64,000 bases of DNA, taken from NCBI RefSeq assembly GCF_954871325.1, contig NC_088777.1, positions 48,337,366-48,401,365 on the forward strand, read 5' to 3'. The notes under the pieces are model-generated. The model made no database searches. It was not told the DNA's origin and worked only from the letters and a program-made list of their open reading frames with translations. Shown one piece after another: positions 60,325 through 64,000 of the stretch (position 1 is its first letter; the number at the start of each line of letters is the position of its first letter). Source of the DNA: Gordionus sp. m RMFG-2023. Its lineage: Eukaryota; Nematomorpha; Gordioida; Chordodea; Parachordodidae. The translations under genes were made by a program, and so were the position numbers.

Positions 60325-60533
60325 ATGTTTTGGCTATATATCAAAACTTTAAAAAAAACGGGCTAAGAAATATTTTGTCCAAAAAAATATTATGCAACCC
60401 TGAAGATTTTTCTCGTGGAGGGAACAAAGATTTGGACATCTGTAAATCTCGAGGCTTAGGTCATATTTTTCTGGCTAAAATATTGTGTTAACCGTTTTTA
60501 AAAAATTGGTTCAAATCGAGTCGTTTAACAACA
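60324..60533. mobile_element. TA-type MITE abutting the IGFBP-like stop codon
   Basis: Related to the MITE at 51,619-51,836 (shared ATATTATGCAA.CC, GAAGATTTT, TCGAGGCTTAGG and the end CGTTTAACAACA). Flanked by TA at 60,322-60,323 and 60,534-60,535. The left inverted repeat is diverged, so that boundary is less sure than the right. The left TA forms the first two bases of the IGFBP-like gene's TAA stop. Confidence 0.68.
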
Positions 60534-60826
60534 TATGAAAAATTTGGGTATAAATTAAAGATTATTTAACCTGTGTCTTCGCTAGCAAATTTAAAATGCG
60601 CATGCTCGCAAATTTTATTTTTGCATATGTTTGTAAACGTTTATGAACAGGCGTGATTTGACCTATTCGCGCACTTTTTACGCGCATTAATAGAAATTTA
60701 TTACGATTTTATAAGCGATTAATTTCTAAATATTTACCCAAACCAGGGTTGGACGAGTCGGTCAATTGACCAATCAGATTCGGTCAAATGACAAGTAAAT
60801 TGGGAAAAAAGAATCAAAGATAATTG

Positions 60827-61821
60827 TAGTGTTGTAAACGAAGTTCATTTTTTTGAAATAAATGATGAACGGCGTTCCTTTTATTTTTGACCAACTTTGA
60901 ACATGAACGCGTTCCTTTTTTTATGACGAAAGCGTTCGAATTTAACGTTCGTTCAATTTTAAAAATATTTTTATTTATTTGAAAAATTTAATATTTCCGA
61001 ATTTTTTTTAAAAATGTATTAGTTATATTTTTTAACCTGCTGTGTATTTCCTTTTCACATTTCAATTTTTTTAACACATAGTTTATTAATTTGAATATTA
61101 TTGTTTATATTTTAATTTAATAGATTAGCATTAATTATTTGATTTTATATGATATAACTAAGTTAAATCATTAAATTTTAAGAAATAATACATTTGGGAT
61201 ATTTGACCTTTTAAAATTAAAAAAATTAGTGGCTTCAAATATGGTAAACCAACCTATTAAAAATAAACTTTAGCGTTATTGAAAAAAATGCTTTGAAAAC
61301 CCTAGAGAACTGTTAATTTCGAGATATCCTTTTTTTTGTCGAGAGTAGAGAATGGATTGGAGGAGGATAACTTATCTCAATTTTTTGCAAATAACAAAAC
61401 AATATGTTTTTAATTAATTCTCCACGTTAAAAGAGCTGTTTATTAAGTATAATACCGCAATCCCCTCATCTGCTATGTAGAGCCTTTTTAGTTTAGCTAA
61501 TGCCGTATTAACTGCCAAGTGTTCCTGTCCATCAGATAAATATTTTGATAACAATTATTATTAAAATTTAATAAGAAAAATTTTTTTATAAATAAAAATA
61601 TTTTATTCGCTATATTATATTATACTATCAAAATTAAAATATAATATTTTTTAATAACATGGCTAAAATATATTGTATTAAAAAATATAAGTTTATTTAT
61701 ATTAATTAAATTTTAAAAAAATTTATCATAAAATTTTGAACGGTTTTATGAACGTGAACGCGTTCGATTTTTGTCAATGAATGCGAACGCGTTCGATTTT
61801 TTTAGAAATGTTTACAGCACT
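60827..61821. mobile_element. Possible hAT-type element with GAACGCGTTC motifs
   Basis: Bounded by AGTGTTGTAAAC and GTTTACAGCACT, imperfect inverted repeats of 12 bp. Inside both ends lie multiple GAACG and CGTTC words, including the perfect palindrome GAACGCGTTC near 60,905, 61,759 and 61,786. The interior is AT-rich with no coding frame. No clear 8-bp duplication was seen, so the class is tentative. Confidence 0.55.
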
Positions 61822-64000
61822 CGATTTTAAAAAAAAATGACGTTTGGAATTGGAAAAAAAAGAGACAATAATATATTTCCAATGAGATATTAGGGGCATA
61901 TGTTTATACATCACCATTCACCATATTTAGACGCCAGATATCAAATCCTATTAAATATTGATCAGGAAAGAGGTTGTTGTAGCTTATTTTAATGGAATTT
62001 GATGGGGGAAACATAAATCATGAATTTATAAATTATTCAATGTAACATTCATTTCTAGAACTCAAAACCGAACCCATTTTTTTATAAGGAGCGTTAAACA
62101 GACCTGAAAATAATATAGCCTCGAAATTGAGAATAATCATCTTGATATGAAAATAGGTTGTTATTGTAGCGATGGGCGAAGATTTGTTTACCCGCTTTGT
62201 CCCTCCGCTGCGTGTCCGCCTATAAAAAAAAAATTTCTTCTTCTTCGATTGTTTTAAAATCGGCTCATATTATACCATCTTACATATTATTTTTATCTAA
62301 ATTGATCTTCTTCAAACGGAAAACTTTTTTTTTATATTCAAGATGTCCTATTTCCATAAATTAATATTTATGTAATAAATTTTGCCAGCAATGTGATTAT
62401 TATCATGGAATACATTTAATACCTTATTTAACATCTTAGCCAATCAAGGAGTAAGAAGTTAAAAATCATGTTTGAAATCATAGAGACAGCTGAAAGATCA
62501 TTTAAGGATTTATAAGAAGAAAGAATTTGATTATAATATATAGCTCATTCTCATAGGACATATCAGAAAAACTTTAATACAAAACATTTCATAAAATTTA
62601 TTTTAACCAATAGGGAGACCAGGGCTAGTCGGCCCAAGATGCTTATCGGTTCATGGGATTTATGGTACACAACCTGAATCTTTAAAAATATTTTAGCTAT
62701 ATATCTATCGTAATTGATAATATTAGTATGATTCAAATTATGACATTTTATTAGATAGGAACATTTTAGTTATCAGGGTATTATTTTGGAGTAATAATAA
62801 AAATTTAAAAATTGAAATTTAAAAATTTCTGAATTGAAAATTTAAAATGGTTTTTGAGATTAATCGATGAGAAATTTAAATTTTAGAAGATAAGAAATTT
62901 GAGTTTGAGATAATCCAAAATACGTAAACAACATGAGGTATGCATTTAAGAGATAGAAAATTTAAATATTTTGTTGATATATGGGAATGATATGATCTTT
63001 ACAAATGGATGTGTCTGGAAAATAGATTGATATTAAATACCAAGTATTATGAAAGGGGATATTAACAGAAGGCAATGTCCAACTCTTTTGAATATGATGG
63101 AACAAGAGCCAGGTTTATCAAACTTTTTTCTTGATGTCTCAGGTTAGTATTCACTTATTTCTTATAATTACTTATTTCTTTAATATACTTTATTCATTTT
63201 TCATATTTATGTTTATTTACTTATTTCTTGATTAGTTTCACACACATAAGTTAAGTTTATTTTAATCTAGCAAATTTATTACTCTATACATATTAAGTAC
63301 TTATTAAACATAATTTCTATTACTTCAAAATTTTCTAGCTTCACAGAACTTTTAGTTTAACGAACATATTAATTAAATTGGACTTCTATATCTTGCTTAG
63401 AATTTTAGTATACATTTGTAAATTTTCAACTATAAATGTTTCTAACTTTTAACGTCTCGAGCATACAATTGGAACATTATTTATTGTTGCAAAAAATAAA
63501 CACATTAAAGTTAATATATTGTACTTCTCTAAAGTTTAGATATAATAGTCTATGTTGGAATACTAGCAGTATGCTTGTCAGAATAATATAATATAAAATA
63601 ATTGCTATTCCTACCCCAAAACATTTTTTATGTGTATGAACGATAGCATTATGTTAGTTAGAATTATATAATATCATGAAGATGTTAGTTAGAATTATAT
63701 AATATCATAAAGTAATTCTGGTTATTCCTACCTTATAAATTAACTTTATGTTTATCCGATTATATATTATATATAGATTGGTCTGTACCTTTGAATATAT
63801 TAGTCATTCTTTATGTATCAATTTATAATTCCATTTATACATACTTCACATAACACATAGCTTAGATTATATTTTTGGTACCTTAATATAATATCTATAT
63901 TATATTATACTTTATAAAAACTTCATGCCTATATGATCATATATAAAATTGAGCTCAAACATCAAGGTACCTTTTTTTTTTGAACATATCTGTCTTTCAT
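61822..64000. other. AT-rich right end, no gene seen
   Basis: No coding region is supported. A GC-richer patch at about 62,168-62,215 (GTTTACCCGCTTTGTCC) may be the end of another mobile element. A 31-bp unit starting ATGTTAGTTAGAATTATATA is duplicated at 63,651 and 63,682, with a diverged copy just upstream. Confidence 0.4.

Overview
This is AT-rich eukaryotic DNA, probably from an arthropod (a copepod or mite-like animal would fit, but I cannot name the species). The evidence is short phase-0 introns in the one clear host gene, an IGFBP-type cysteine-rich protein like those known from crustaceans and spiders, a lineage-specific family of 7TM receptor-like genes, and a heavy load of LINEs, LTR elements, Tc1/mariner and hAT-type DNA transposons. 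I see no bacterial genes, rRNA, tRNA or CRISPR array.

Layout. 0.17-7.2 kb: two degenerate LINEs on the minus strand that carry a C-terminal restriction-like endonuclease (R2-like architecture). 8.3-12.7 kb: copy A of a repeated segment carrying an uninterrupted single-exon 7TM receptor-like gene. 13.5-17.0 kb: a gag-like LTR fossil, then a third LINE of the same family; a fourth fragment lies at 17.8-18.2 kb. 18.63-20.92 kb: an LTR-like repeat split by an apparently intact Tc1/mariner-like transposon. 22.36-25.12 kb: a broken Ty3-type pol. 27.17-42.29 kb: a large imperfect palindrome whose two arms (B and C) each carry further copies of the 7TM gene, both damaged. 42.47-49.12 kb: a broken Ty3-type LTR element with near-identical LTRs and a nested hAT-type insertion. 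49-54.4 kb: gene-poor DNA with small inverted-repeat transposons and a LINE relic. 54.65-58.99 kb: a second Ty3-type element, minus strand, with very short LTRs. 59.39-60.32 kb: three exons of the IGFBP-like gene. 60.3-64 kb: MITE-like and other noncoding DNA.

Most of the window is mobile DNA. The host content I can defend is the 7TM family (one uninterrupted copy, two damaged copies) and the IGFBP-like gene. The most informative structure is the set of three related segments A, B and C. They let insertions be dated relative to the duplications, because several insertions have their pre-insertion site preserved in a sister copy. Boundaries and identities were read by eye; no alignment or database search was run.
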